Source: Planctobacterium marinum
GTDB taxonomy: Bacteria > Pseudomonadota > Gammaproteobacteria > Enterobacterales > Alteromonadaceae
DNA length: 64,000 nucleotides
Direction: 5' to 3'
Assembly (NCBI RefSeq): GCF_020687805.1
Contig: NZ_JAJEWQ010000001.1
Span: 414,875 to 478,874 of the forward strand
The notes under the pieces were generated by a model that searched no databases, had not been told where the DNA came from, and saw only the letters and a program-made list of their open reading frames with translations. Numbering within the stretch: the first letter of the stretch is position 1; every line of letters begins with the position of its first letter. Shown here piece after piece: positions 29,300-38,628 of this stretch. Made by a program: the position numbers and the translations under genes.

Positions 29300-31231
29300 G
29301 TGGCCAGAGTGTTGTTGTTAGGTTCTGTAATGCTATTGTCTGCATGCGGTGGTTCAGGGGGCAGCTCGGGCGATTCGCCGTCACCAGGTACGCCAACCAC
29401 TCCCGCAACCCAACTGACCATTCAGGGAGATAGCGAAGCCAATGTCAACGAAAGTGTTGGCATAGTCGCCATGTTAAATACCGACGCCTCTGCCTACCAA
29501 TTTAAATGGGCACAAACGTCCGGAACGACCATTAATCTGGTAACTGAAGATAGCCAGGTGTTGAGCTTTGATGCACCGGCAGCGGGAGAATATGGGTTCA
29601 GGGTAACGGTGACGGACAATAACGGTGCCGTGCAATTTCAGGACAATCATACGCTGTTAGTGAATGACAATAACCAAAGCGCCACTGTCAGGTTGGATCA
29701 CGCGGTTTCCGAAACGGCTAAGGTGTCACTTCGCGCAGACGCTGTACCCGATCGACAAATCATCAGTATTAGCTGGCAACAAACTACCGGTGTAACCGTT
29801 CCTCAAAGCAATTATACCCAGACTGAAGACAATCAGTTTTTGTTTTTCACTGCCCCGTCCGTTAGCGCCGATCAACTTTTACAGTTCCGGGCCACAATGA
29901 CGTTGGATAACGGCGACAATGTCAGCGAAGACGCCTATGTTCTGGTGAAAAACGTGACCGCAAGTGACAATGGTTTTTTCCCCGATTCGGCGGAGCGCAT
30001 CGTTACAACGGAAATGCATGCTTACAACAGCGACTCTCCATACGCAAATGCGTTAGAAAGCTGCGTTTACAATAATACCGTCAGCAGTTCCTGCCGGTTT
30101 TCAACTTTGCCGCTGCTGGGTCAGGTAACTCAGTCACCCAGTATTGAAGACGTCATGGACCGGGTGTTTGTATCCCACCAATGGATGGGTGACCGACTAA
30201 AAACTTACCTTGAAAACTCCGTGGCAGCCCAGGATATGTTGTTACTGTTTCGCGGCGTAACGGCAATCATTATCTCCTACGAAGTCAGACCGTCTTTTTA
30301 CTGGGTCGCTACCGGCGCAATTTATCTCGATGCCAATAACTTTTGGGTAAGCCCGGAAGAACGCGACACCCTGAATGACGTGCCAGATTTTCGCAGTGCC
30401 TTTGGTGCTGAGTTACAGTTCTTTATGCCCTGGCGTTATGTGCGTAACAACCAGAGTTATTTATCAAGAGCTGCCTATCCCAGGGCACAGCGATTAAGCC
30501 GTACCTTCGAAGACGTTGAAGCCGATACCACCTGGCTGCTGTACCACGAACTGGCCCATGCCAATGACTATTTCCCACCGGACAGATGGCAAGATATCCC
30601 CTCTACTTCTGATCCGCTGACTTATTACAACCTGATGCCAGCAGACTCAACTAATTTTGCATCCTTTTATCCACTTAATTCAGATGAACTAAAGGCTTTA
30701 GCCCAGGTGAGTTTTGCCGGTGCAACAGCAACAACCGCACAGCGCAATGTCACCGATGTCGATGCTGCAGATATGTTTGAGAACGACAGAGCCGCCATGT
30801 ATTACAGCTACAGCTCTATCAGAGAAGATTACGCGACCTTATTCGAACGATTCATGATGGCATATCGGTTTAATGCAGAAGCCGACACAGCGGTCATGGA
30901 GGTGGTTAGTAACAATCCTGAGTTAATCGTTACCTGGGGGCAGCGCTCGAGAATCAATGACCCGGCATTACTGAGTCGCACCCGACAAACTGTGCGCAAC
31001 ATTTATCCTGGTCTGGATGTTGACGCGATTCAGCCAACCTTACCCGAGCCGAAATATCTGAACCCGGGCGAAAGTTGGCAGGATAACTTAAACTTAGATG
31101 GCAATGCCGGGCGTGGTGTAGCAAGCGATTTGCAAAGTGCATCAGCGGAGCAGCGCGCTCATTATCTGCAACATGCTTTGCACCATGGCAGACCTAAATT
31201 ACCCGGACAGCAAAAACCAACGCCTAACTGA
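29300..31231 (+). CDS. Large lipoprotein with PKD-like domains and a HELAH zinc-site motif
   Basis: 643 residues from the GTG at 29300, which has GAGGA seven bases upstream; the frame runs further upstream inside the previous gene, but only this start gives a lipoprotein signal (VMLLSAC, cysteine 16). A Gly/Ser/Pro linker is followed by two PKD-like modules (about residues 30-210, with KWAQTSGTTINL and ISWQQTTGV), then a catalytic-looking region with H416-E-L-A-H420 and a candidate third ligand E509 in REDYATLFE. This suggests an outer-membrane zinc peptidase, but the family is not one I can name. It converges on hda with an eight-base overlap. Confidence 0.75.
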   Translation: MARVLLLGSVMLLSACGGSGGSSGDSPSPGTPTTPATQLTIQGDSEANVNESVGIVAMLNTDASAYQFKWAQTSGTTINLVTEDSQVLSFDAPAAGEYGFRVTVTDNNGAVQFQDNHTLLVNDNNQSATVRLDHAVSETAKVSLRADAVPDRQIISISWQQTTGVTVPQSNYTQTEDNQFLFFTAPSVSADQLLQFRATMTLDNGDNVSEDAYVLVKNVTASDNGFFPDSAERIVTTEMHAYNSDSPYANALESCVYNNTVSSSCRFSTLPLLGQVTQSPSIEDVMDRVFVSHQWMGDRLKTYLENSVAAQDMLLLFRGVTAIIISYEVRPSFYWVATGAIYLDANNFWVSPEERDTLNDVPDFRSAFGAELQFFMPWRYVRNNQSYLSRAAYPRAQRLSRTFEDVEADTTWLLYHELAHANDYFPPDRWQDIPSTSDPLTYYNLMPADSTNFASFYPLNSDELKALAQVSFAGATATTAQRNVTDVDAADMFENDRAAMYYSYSSIREDYATLFERFMMAYRFNAEADTAVMEVVSNNPELIVTWGQRSRINDPALLSRTRQTVRNIYPGLDVDAIQPTLPEPKYLNPGESWQDNLNLDGNAGRGVASDLQSASAEQRAHYLQHALHHGRPKLPGQQKPTPN

Positions 31232-31937
31232 TCCCCAATACGTCTTTTGCAAAAGGTATTGTTAGTTTTCTTTTGGCTTGTAATGAACTCTCATCCAGCG
31301 CTTTCATCGCACGGGTGAGAGAATGTAAGTCTCTGGGTAAACGGGTTAGTAGAAAGTTTGCCAAATCGTCGGGTAATTCCAGTCCGGCATTTTTGGCCAT
31401 CAGATGTAATAACTGAACACGTTCCTGTTCACCAATCGGGCGTATGCTCATACACTGCCCCCACACCAGGCGAGACGCCAAATCCGGTAACCGGAATGAC
31501 ATTAATTTAGGCATTTTTTGTGCAGACAAAATGATGTGCACATTGCCTCTTTCTAATATTCGATTAATCAAATCAAATACCGCCACTTCCCACTCTTTAT
31601 TGAGCAATATGGCATCGATGTTATCTACGCAAACCAGATCGCAGTTTTCCAACCCATCCAGCATCCTGGGGCTGAGGGAATCCGCAGCATCCAGGTCAAT
31701 GTAAACTGCTATTTGCTGATTATCGTTGGCGAGATTACAACTGGCGTTCAACAGGTGTGTTTTACCGTCACCTCGCCCACCGGTTACAAAAGTAATGACG
31801 GACTCAGAGGCATTACCTGCTGCCAGCCCTTTGAGGTGTTCGAGCAACTCGACATTATCAGCAACAATAAAGTTCTCAAAGGTATGAAATTCTGAGCTGG
31901 AAATGGGCAAGGCTAACTGCGGGGTTATCGAAGCCAT
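31224..31937 (-). CDS. hda: DnaA regulatory inactivator Hda
   Basis: 237 residues. The N-terminal QLALPI is the sliding-clamp binding motif. An AAA+ core follows, with the Walker A-like GGRGDGKTHLLNA and arginine-rich sensor positions. With the beta clamp, Hda triggers ATP hydrolysis by DnaA and stops re-initiation. Its ATG lies inside the end of the DUF2066 gene (13-base overlap), which makes the pair an operon. Confidence 0.95.
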   Translation of the reverse strand: MASITPQLALPISSSEFHTFENFIVADNVELLEHLKGLAAGNASESVITFVTGGRGDGKTHLLNASCNLANDNQQIAVYIDLDAADSLSPRMLDGLENCDLVCVDNIDAILLNKEWEVAVFDLINRILERGNVHIILSAQKMPKLMSFRLPDLASRLVWGQCMSIRPIGEQERVQLLHLMAKNAGLELPDDLANFLLTRLPRDLHSLTRAMKALDESSLQAKRKLTIPFAKDVLGIS

Positions 31938-33001
31938 ATAAACTCCATCTCATTAACCACTCTGCCGAATGGATCAGTTTTTTGAGATATTTTTGCGTCC
32001 AGCTCCAGGGTATTTATCAGATCTTCCTGAACCCCCACGATATCCAATTGAAAAGTGGCATTCTGCCCCGACACATTGAGTAACCGGACACTGTTAACAA
32101 TCGCCAGTGATTCCAGAAACTTTTTCGCTGACACGTAAGCCTCAATGGAATCCAGATTGATGATAGTCATGGTCACTGAGTTTTGCGTTTCATAACTACG
32201 GGATACCACGGCAAATTTCTCAGCCAGTTTATTGGCTAACATATCGATAAACTGAGTAACAACCTGATTGCGTTCCGCTGCAAACAAAGTCCCTTCCTCG
32301 ATCAATTCATCATTTAATACCTGCCAGTCTATTTGCCAGCGCATTTGCTCTGATACTTCTGTGTTTGCTGTGGTTAGCTGTCGTCGGTCAAACAACCTCG
32401 CCGCAACCAGATTGTCGTTCGGGTACCGCTGGCTCGCGCGTTTAACAACGCCATCAAAACGCCCCCATACATCATAAACATGAATAATCTGTGCATCCTC
32501 TATGTCCATTAACGGAAAACTGAAAGGAATACCTCGGATTTGCGCTTGTTCTAATAAGATTTTTTTAACCTCAGGATCTGCCGTCGCGGTAACCAACTCT
32601 CTGTCGTCTCGTTCATTCAGCCAGGTAAACCACAACAGTGTATCAGGCCGCCGTTTACCCCAGATCGGTTTACCTATATCGGTTAAAAGTTGGTTGATTT
32701 TTCCTTCGTCAAACTGAGCAACCATAAACCGCTCACCATCGATAATCTCAAAGCGAAATGACTGTATTAAATCCCTCGCGTCACCGGCTTTAGACGTTAG
32801 TTCAGACACTTCTGTAATGGATTTTGAACCACTGACTTTAACCAACACCTGATAGTAACTATCGCGAATCGCGTTATTTTGTGCAGCCACAGTTTGGCTA
32901 TTAACCCGCACTTTGGTCTCATAAAGGTTTTGTATCACTGCCGCAGTAACGTTAAACACGCTCAGGCAACAAATGAGTAAACATACCGTTTTTCGCAGCA
33001 A
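31925..33001 (-). CDS. DUF2066 domain-containing exported protein
   Basis: 358 residues with a signal peptide (MLRKTVCLLICCLSVFNVTAA). The rest fits DUF2066 (LYETKVRVNSQTVAAQNNAIRDSYYQVLVKVSG at the N terminus), a periplasmic family of unknown function that is usually encoded before hda. A distant relation to outer-membrane assembly has been suggested only by context; no catalytic motif is seen. Confidence 0.85.
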   Translation of the reverse strand: MLRKTVCLLICCLSVFNVTAAVIQNLYETKVRVNSQTVAAQNNAIRDSYYQVLVKVSGSKSITEVSELTSKAGDARDLIQSFRFEIIDGERFMVAQFDEGKINQLLTDIGKPIWGKRRPDTLLWFTWLNERDDRELVTATADPEVKKILLEQAQIRGIPFSFPLMDIEDAQIIHVYDVWGRFDGVVKRASQRYPNDNLVAARLFDRRQLTTANTEVSEQMRWQIDWQVLNDELIEEGTLFAAERNQVVTQFIDMLANKLAEKFAVVSRSYETQNSVTMTIINLDSIEAYVSAKKFLESLAIVNSVRLLNVSGQNATFQLDIVGVQEDLINTLELDAKISQKTDPFGRVVNEMEFIWLR

Positions 33002-33188
33002 ATTAAGTCAACTGTGTGATTATAATGCGTTTATTGTCCTGGAATATGAGACAAAGATCACCCCTCAGAATAAAATATTTAACTCATTTGCTTAAATTCA
33101 AGGCAATTTGAAAAGACAAATCAGTATTCATCAGGCTGTTAAATTGATAACATTAGCGCCAATTTTATCCACACCCAGAGTAGTCGTT

Positions 33189-34223
33189 TTGAGTAAAGAA
33201 TCCCTGAGTTACAAAGATGCCGGCGTTGATATTGATGCAGGTAACGAGCTAGTAGAAAGAATTAAATCAGTCACTAAAAAAACCCACAGGCCAGAAGTTA
33301 TGGGTGGGCTCGGTGGATTTGGTGCGTTGTGCTCGATTCCGGAAAAATACAAAAGTCCGCTTCTGGTATCCGGTACCGATGGCGTGGGGACCAAATTACG
33401 TCTTGCTATGGATTTAAACAAACACGACAGCATCGGTATTGATCTGGTGGCCATGTGTGTTAACGATTTAATTGTTCAGGGTGCCGAACCCTTGTTCTTC
33501 CTGGACTATTATGCCACCGGCAAACTGGATGTTGATATCGCAGCTGAAGTGGTAACTGGCATTGGTAAAGGTTGTGAACTGTCGGGTTGCGCACTGATAG
33601 GCGGTGAAACAGCAGAGATGCCAGGCATGTATCATGGCAACGATTACGATGTTGCCGGGTTTTGTGTCGGTGTGGTGGAAAAAGACGAAGTCATTGACGG
33701 TAGTAAGGTTTCCCCGGGCGATAAATTAATTGCGCTGGCTTCCAGCGGACCGCATTCCAATGGTTTTTCCTTAATTCGCAAAATTATTGAAGTCAGTGGC
33801 GCTGACACCAGTGAATTACTGGACGGTAAAACGATAGCCGAGCATCTACTGGAACCGACCCGTATCTACGTCAAAAACACCTTAAATGTGATTGAGCAAC
33901 ATCCTGTCAACGCAATTTCGCACATCACCGGTGGCGGTTTTTGGGAAAATATCCCCAGAGTGCTGCCCGCGTCAGCCAAAGCACTGATCGACGGAAACTC
34001 CTGGCAGTGGCCGACCATCTTTAACTGGTTGCAGGAACAGGGCAACGTTGAAACCAGAGAGATGTACCGAACCTTTAACTGTGGTGTAGGACTTATTCTG
34101 GCGGTTCCGGCGGCAGCAGCAGAAGCAATAACCAAGCAATTTAATGAACTGGGCGAAACCGCCTGGATTATTGGTGATATTGCGGCACGGGATGGTGATG
34201 AAGCCCAGGTAGAAATACGCTGA
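33189..34223 (+). CDS. purM: Phosphoribosylformylglycinamidine cyclo-ligase
   Basis: 344 residues from the TTG at 33189 ([19 protein letters not shown]), which aligns with the E. coli start and length (345). An upstream TTG at 33108 would add 27 residues of untypical sequence. Both possible starts have weak ribosome sites, so the choice rests on homology. Signatures: [41 protein letters not shown] and [13 protein letters not shown]. It makes AIR in purine synthesis; purN follows after 10 bases. Confidence 0.95.
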   Translation: MSKESLSYKDAGVDIDAGNELVERIKSVTKKTHRPEVMGGLGGFGALCSIPEKYKSPLLVSGTDGVGTKLRLAMDLNKHDSIGIDLVAMCVNDLIVQGAEPLFFLDYYATGKLDVDIAAEVVTGIGKGCELSGCALIGGETAEMPGMYHGNDYDVAGFCVGVVEKDEVIDGSKVSPGDKLIALASSGPHSNGFSLIRKIIEVSGADTSELLDGKTIAEHLLEPTRIYVKNTLNVIEQHPVNAISHITGGGFWENIPRVLPASAKALIDGNSWQWPTIFNWLQEQGNVETREMYRTFNCGVGLILAVPAAAAEAITKQFNELGETAWIIGDIAARDGDEAQVEIR

Positions 34224-34233
34224 GTCGGCTTTT

Positions 34234-34875
34234 ATGAAACGTATTGTCGTACTCATATCAGGAAGCGGTTCCAACTTACAGGCTATTATTGACGCGACGG
34301 AAAGCAACCAAATACCAGGTCAGGTGGTGGCTGTAATTTCCAACAAGGCAGATGCCTACGGATTAACCCGGGCCAAACAACATAATATTGCCCATCAGGT
34401 TATCGATCACAAAGCTTTTCCGGACCGGGAAAGCTTTGACGCAAAACTACAGGAAGTGATAGACGCCTTTAATCCGGATGTTGTGGTGCTGGCTGGCTTT
34501 ATGCGCATCCTGACGCAGCAATTTGTCGAACACTTCACCGGTAAATTAATCAACATCCACCCTTCTCTTCTACCTAAATTTAAGGGTTTGGATACGCATC
34601 AGCGGGCGCTGGATGCTAAAGAAAGTTATCATGGTGCTTCTGTACATTTTGTAACACCTGAATTAGACGGCGGCCCTGTTATTGTTCAGGGACCAGTCGC
34701 TATACTTGCAGAAGACAACGTTGATTCCTTGAAAGCGAAAGTGCATAAAATAGAACATCAGATTTATCCTTATGCGGTTAAGCTTATTTGTGAAGACAAA
34801 ATAACAATGACCGCTGAAGGCGTCCATTATCAACAACAGCAATTGCCAGAAACAGGGTTAGTACATGAAGTTTAA
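34234..34875 (+). CDS. purN: Phosphoribosylglycinamide formyltransferase
   Basis: 213 residues (E. coli 212). ISGSGSNLQAIIDA binds phosphate; the catalytic N and H lie in INIHPSLLPKF, followed by HGASVHFVTPELDGGPVI with the catalytic aspartate. It transfers formyl from 10-formyl-THF to GAR. It is cotranscribed with purM, and the following DUF3108 gene starts inside its last codons. Confidence 0.96.
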   Translation: MKRIVVLISGSGSNLQAIIDATESNQIPGQVVAVISNKADAYGLTRAKQHNIAHQVIDHKAFPDRESFDAKLQEVIDAFNPDVVVLAGFMRILTQQFVEHFTGKLINIHPSLLPKFKGLDTHQRALDAKESYHGASVHFVTPELDGGPVIVQGPVAILAEDNVDSLKAKVHKIEHQIYPYAVKLICEDKITMTAEGVHYQQQQLPETGLVHEV

Positions 34876-35647
34876 AAAACAGTTTACGATCCCGCTAACT
34901 TATTTTTTAACCACATGTTTTATCCCACAAGGTGTCGCTCAACAGGTTGATTCACCGGCAACGACGGTAGTCACTGAAGCTACAACTGAAATCGCACAGC
35001 CTCAGGCCAGTCTGGCTCCCTTTTCAGCCCGATATATTGCCTATCGCAATGGTAGTGATATTGGTCACGCTGTAATGTCGCTGGAAAAGACCGACGCAGG
35101 TTATAAGCTTTTTTACAAAAGTGATGTGTCAATTTTCTTCCTGTCAGATCGCCGTGCCGAAACCAGTTTGTTTGATGTTGTTGAGGGCCAGTTTGTCCCA
35201 CAGAAATATCAATACAAGCGCGAAGGTACCGGTCCTGACAAATCCCTCAGTCTGACATTTAACGACAAAGACCAGTCTGTGGTTATTAAATCAGGCCGCA
35301 AGGATCCCGCGACCATCAACTGGCAAGGTGAATGGGACAACCAGCTTTATCGCTTCGATCTGCAACGGCAACTCAAGCTGAAGAATCAGGACATCAGTTA
35401 TAACCTGATCAATTATCGTGGTCAGCTGAAAACTTACGGTTTTGAAATCGCCGGAGAGGAAGTACTGGAACTCCCCTTTGGTAAACTTAACACCATCAAA
35501 GTCAAGACCATTCGCAGCAGCAATAAGCGAGTTACCTGGTCCTGGTTTGCTCCGGATCTGAATTACCAGTTAGTTCGTTTACAACAATTTAAAGACGGTG
35601 ACGAACAAGGTGACATCCAACTTTCTGAATACAAACTGCTAAATTAG
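34865..35647 (+). CDS. DUF3108 exported protein
   Basis: 260 residues with an N-terminal signal peptide (about 1-25, FKKQFTIPLTYFLTTCFIPQGVAQ). The body matches DUF3108, a beta-rich periplasmic family (ARYIAYRNGSDIGHAVMSLEK near the N terminus; YELPFGKLNTIKVKTIR-like region near the end). Function unknown. It overlaps purN by 11 bases, so it is translated from the purM-purN mRNA even though the role need not be purine related. Confidence 0.85.
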   Translation: MKFKKQFTIPLTYFLTTCFIPQGVAQQVDSPATTVVTEATTEIAQPQASLAPFSARYIAYRNGSDIGHAVMSLEKTDAGYKLFYKSDVSIFFLSDRRAETSLFDVVEGQFVPQKYQYKREGTGPDKSLSLTFNDKDQSVVIKSGRKDPATINWQGEWDNQLYRFDLQRQLKLKNQDISYNLINYRGQLKTYGFEIAGEEVLELPFGKLNTIKVKTIRSSNKRVTWSWFAPDLNYQLVRLQQFKDGDEQGDIQLSEYKLLN

Positions 35648-35664
35648 ATTCATTTTCCAGCAAC

Positions 35665-35690
35665 AAAAAAGGCCGTCATCGGCCTTTTTT
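35665..35690. terminator. Bidirectional terminator after the purMN unit
   Basis: AAAGGCCG-TCAT-CGGCCTTT flanked by A and T runs; shared with the convergent DUF885 gene. Confidence 0.9.
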
Positions 35691-35709
35691 ATTGTTGTCT
35701 GCGTCTCGC

Positions 35710-37548
35710 TTATTTACTGGCGATGTACTGGTCAACAAATCCGGACAGTACGTCTAATGGCACAGGCCCATTTGCCAACACAATGTCGTGAAATTCGCGA
35801 ATATCGAATTTATCACCCATCGCTGTCTTCGCTTTTTCGCGTAACTCAATGATCTTATTCATACCGATTTTGTAGGCCGTGGCCTGGCTGGGCATAACGA
35901 TATGTCGCTCTACCATTTTAACGGCATCGGCTTCAGCGTTAGGGGTATTACTGACGTAATAGTCTATACCCTGCTCCCGGTTCCATTTCATGGCGTGAAT
36001 GCCGGTATCTACAACCAGACGACAGGCTCGCCAAAGCTCCATTGCTAAGCGACCGAAATCAGAATAAGGGTCTTCGTATAAACCGATTTCTTTTGGCACC
36101 ATCTCACTGTATAAACCCCATCCTTCCGTGTAAGCCGTGTAACGACCGAATTTGCGGAACTTTGGAATGCCTTCTAATTCCTGGGCGATGGCTATCTGCA
36201 TATGGTGCCCCGGGATCCCTTCGTGATAAGCCAGAGCTTCCATCTGATAAGTTGGCATTGACGCCATATCATACAGATTAGCGTAATAGGTACCGGGTCG
36301 CGTTCCATCCATAGAAGGTTGCTGATAAAAGGCCTTGCCGGCTGACTTTTCGCGGAAGGGTTCTACTGCTTTCACAATCAAATCAGCTTCGGGTTTGGTA
36401 ATGAACAGTTCATCCAGTCGAAGTTTCATGTTGTCAATCAGGGCTGTCGCCTCGTCCAGATAACGTTGTCTGCCTTCTTCATTTGACGGATAAACAAACT
36501 GCTCGTTATCGCGCATATGCACGAAAAACTCCTGCAATGTGCCTTCAAAACCGACTTTTTTCATGATTGCTCGCATTTCATCATGAATGCGGTTTACTTC
36601 ATCTAAACCAATTTGATGAATATCTTGTGCGCTCAGACTGGTGGTGGTAGTACGGGCCAGGGCGTTGTTATAAAAGGCCTCGCCTTCAGGAAACTTCCAC
36701 GCACCATCTTTATCATCCGCCTGTGCAGCGATGTTTTGCACACCGGCAATCAAACTTTCATAGGCGGGTTTTACGGCATTGGTCAGGGCCGTTTTTGCGG
36801 CATCCAAAAGCGCTTGTTTTTGTGTTTCGTCAATTTCAAGTGCGCCAACCTTTTTCGAAAAGTCAGCCCATAACGTACTGTCATCACCCTCGTCAAATGG
36901 CGCACCACTAATGATATTCTGGCTATCATTGACAACGTATGGATAAACAAACTTGGGTGCGATGATACCTTGCTCTGCGCGCTCATTAAGATTGGCGACA
37001 AGTTGCTCGAAAAGTTTCGGTAAACCATTCAATCTAGCGATGTAGGCCTCAGCGTCAGTAACATCAGCAATGCGATGCTGGTTTATCAGCAAAGAAGCCA
37101 CACTGGAATGTAAACCAAACATCTGATTAACGGGGTAGTTATAATTGCGCCATTTAAAATCATCAATACCGTTTTGCAGTTGCTGAACCATCAATTGCCA
37201 GCTTAATTTTGTCTGCGTATCTAACTGATCAACATCAATTGCTTTAACCCGCGCCAGCTGTGCCTTTTCCAGTTCATGATCTTCTAATTCGCGCTCGGCA
37301 GACAAATCGTCCCACTTATCCTGATCGGTTTTGATACCCAGATAGGATTGATACATAGGAGAGCGCATAACATTCTCCATAAAGATATCTTCGAATAACT
37401 GGTTGGCCTTTTCAGATTCAGTCATGGCGGCAGCTTCAGTACTTGCCGGGGTTTCTACCTGTGCGGATTCCTGTGTCGGTGCCTGCCCACAGGCTCCTAA
37501 CATCAGTGCCAGTGAAACAGCAGTTGAAATGTACGTTAACTTTTTCAT
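35710..37548 (-). CDS. DUF885 family lipoprotein, probable metallohydrolase
   Basis: 612 residues from the ATG at 37548, where MKKLTYISTAVSLALMLGAC is a lipoprotein signal (cysteine 20, glycine at +2, so outer membrane); the frame extends 22 codons upstream without family support. DUF885 proteins carry HEGIPGHH, seen here in AYHEGIPGHHMQIAIAQE, a zinc-site-like motif, and are thought to be peptidases or hydrolases. Substrate unknown. It is a single gene between two intergenic spaces. Confidence 0.88.
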   Translation of the reverse strand: MKKLTYISTAVSLALMLGACGQAPTQESAQVETPASTEAAAMTESEKANQLFEDIFMENVMRSPMYQSYLGIKTDQDKWDDLSAERELEDHELEKAQLARVKAIDVDQLDTQTKLSWQLMVQQLQNGIDDFKWRNYNYPVNQMFGLHSSVASLLINQHRIADVTDAEAYIARLNGLPKLFEQLVANLNERAEQGIIAPKFVYPYVVNDSQNIISGAPFDEGDDSTLWADFSKKVGALEIDETQKQALLDAAKTALTNAVKPAYESLIAGVQNIAAQADDKDGAWKFPEGEAFYNNALARTTTTSLSAQDIHQIGLDEVNRIHDEMRAIMKKVGFEGTLQEFFVHMRDNEQFVYPSNEEGRQRYLDEATALIDNMKLRLDELFITKPEADLIVKAVEPFREKSAGKAFYQQPSMDGTRPGTYYANLYDMASMPTYQMEALAYHEGIPGHHMQIAIAQELEGIPKFRKFGRYTAYTEGWGLYSEMVPKEIGLYEDPYSDFGRLAMELWRACRLVVDTGIHAMKWNREQGIDYYVSNTPNAEADAVKMVERHIVMPSQATAYKIGMNKIIELREKAKTAMGDKFDIREFHDIVLANGPVPLDVLSGFVDQYIASK

Positions 37549-37698
37549 AGTTTCCTCGAAATTTTCTGTCTTATTTATAATTGTTTTACTTGCGCCCTCT
37601 ATCCTGTTGGGCACAAGTTGTAATACACCTTAAACTTATCAGATTTGTTGGCAAATTGCTTTCACCCGTGCACAGAAGTGTTTTCGGGCGAGTTATCG

Positions 37699-38481
37699 CT
37701 ATTTTACGCCTTTGAGTATGGGCTCCCCCTTTTTAAACAAAACATACTCTCCCTGGGTCATATTTTGCCAGGTTTCATCCCCTGTCAAAGGCTCTGTTGC
37801 GATAACAGATACCACATCATTAGGCGTTGTTTCCTGTTGAAAATCAATGACCCAGTCGGTATCAATTAAGGTTGCTTTTCCAAACGGTGCACGGCGCGTT
37901 ATCCAATGTAGCTTTGTAGTACAGTAGGTCATCAGGTATATACCGTCAGACAGTAGCATGTTAAACACCCCCAACTCCCTTAAAGATGCCGCGAGTTTTG
38001 CCACATAGCGGAAAACCGGTTTCATGTCTTTCGGCCTGTTAGGGTACTTTTTCTTGATGTTATCCATAATCCAGCAAAACGCCATTTCACTGTCTGTATT
38101 GCCAACCGGTTGAAAAATATCTGATTGCAGTTTGTCTTTGTAATTGGATAGCTGGCCGTTGTGAGCATAAGTCCAGTGGCGTCCCCACATCTCCCTGATA
38201 AATGGATGGGTATTTTCCAGGGACACTTTGCCGCGATTAGCCTGACGGATATGACTAATCACTGAGCAGGATTTAATTGGGTAAGATTTCACCAGTTTCG
38301 CGATTTCTGAGTCACAACTGGGCAACGGATCTTTAAAGCTTCGACAGCCTTTACCTTCATAAAAGGTAATACCCCAGCCATCTCGGTGAGGCCCGGTTCT
38401 GCCACCTCTTTCCAGCAACCCACAAAAGCTAAAACAAATATCAGTCGGCACGTTGGCCGACATCCCAAGTAATTCACACAT
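37699..38481 (-). CDS. yafJ: Class II glutamine amidotransferase YafJ-like
   Basis: 260 residues starting MCELLGMSANVP, so removal of Met exposes the N-terminal nucleophile cysteine. Ntn glutaminase features include GRTGPHRDGWGI, ISHIRQANRG, WTYAHNGQL and NTDSEMAF. It should release ammonia from glutamine for an unknown acceptor. As in E. coli, yafJ is near fadE; here they are divergent with the PsrA-type operator between them, 43 bases before yafJ. Confidence 0.88.
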   Translation of the reverse strand: MCELLGMSANVPTDICFSFCGLLERGGRTGPHRDGWGITFYEGKGCRSFKDPLPSCDSEIAKLVKSYPIKSCSVISHIRQANRGKVSLENTHPFIREMWGRHWTYAHNGQLSNYKDKLQSDIFQPVGNTDSEMAFCWIMDNIKKKYPNRPKDMKPVFRYVAKLAASLRELGVFNMLLSDGIYLMTYCTTKLHWITRRAPFGKATLIDTDWVIDFQQETTPNDVVSVIATEPLTGDETWQNMTQGEYVLFKKGEPILKGVK

Positions 38482-38523
38482 AACCAGTAATTCTTATTCT
38501 CATATATTTGCAAACAAAAAAAT

Positions 38524-38545
38524 AATTCAAACACCTGTTTGAATT
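38524..38545. promoter_or_regulatory. PsrA-type operator in the yafJ-fadE gap
   Basis: Arms AATTCAAAC and GTTTGAATT are perfect inverted copies around ACCT. The core CAAAC-N4-GTTTG matches the published PsrA motif (CAAAC N2-4 GTTTG). It lies about 85 bases before fadE, just upstream of a -10-like TATAAA (38559-38564), so a bound repressor would cover the -35 region. psrA itself is at 52826-53452. Confidence 0.75.
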
Positions 38546-38628
38546 CCGGCAATTATGCTATAAATTAAACATACTATTTACATTTTAATTGTCCGGACAG
38601 ATTAATCATACTGTCCTTAGGAGCCATT

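Noticed and set aside
33002..33188. PurR operator before purM
   Set aside because: No sequence resembling ACGCAAACGTTTGCGT was found in the gap.
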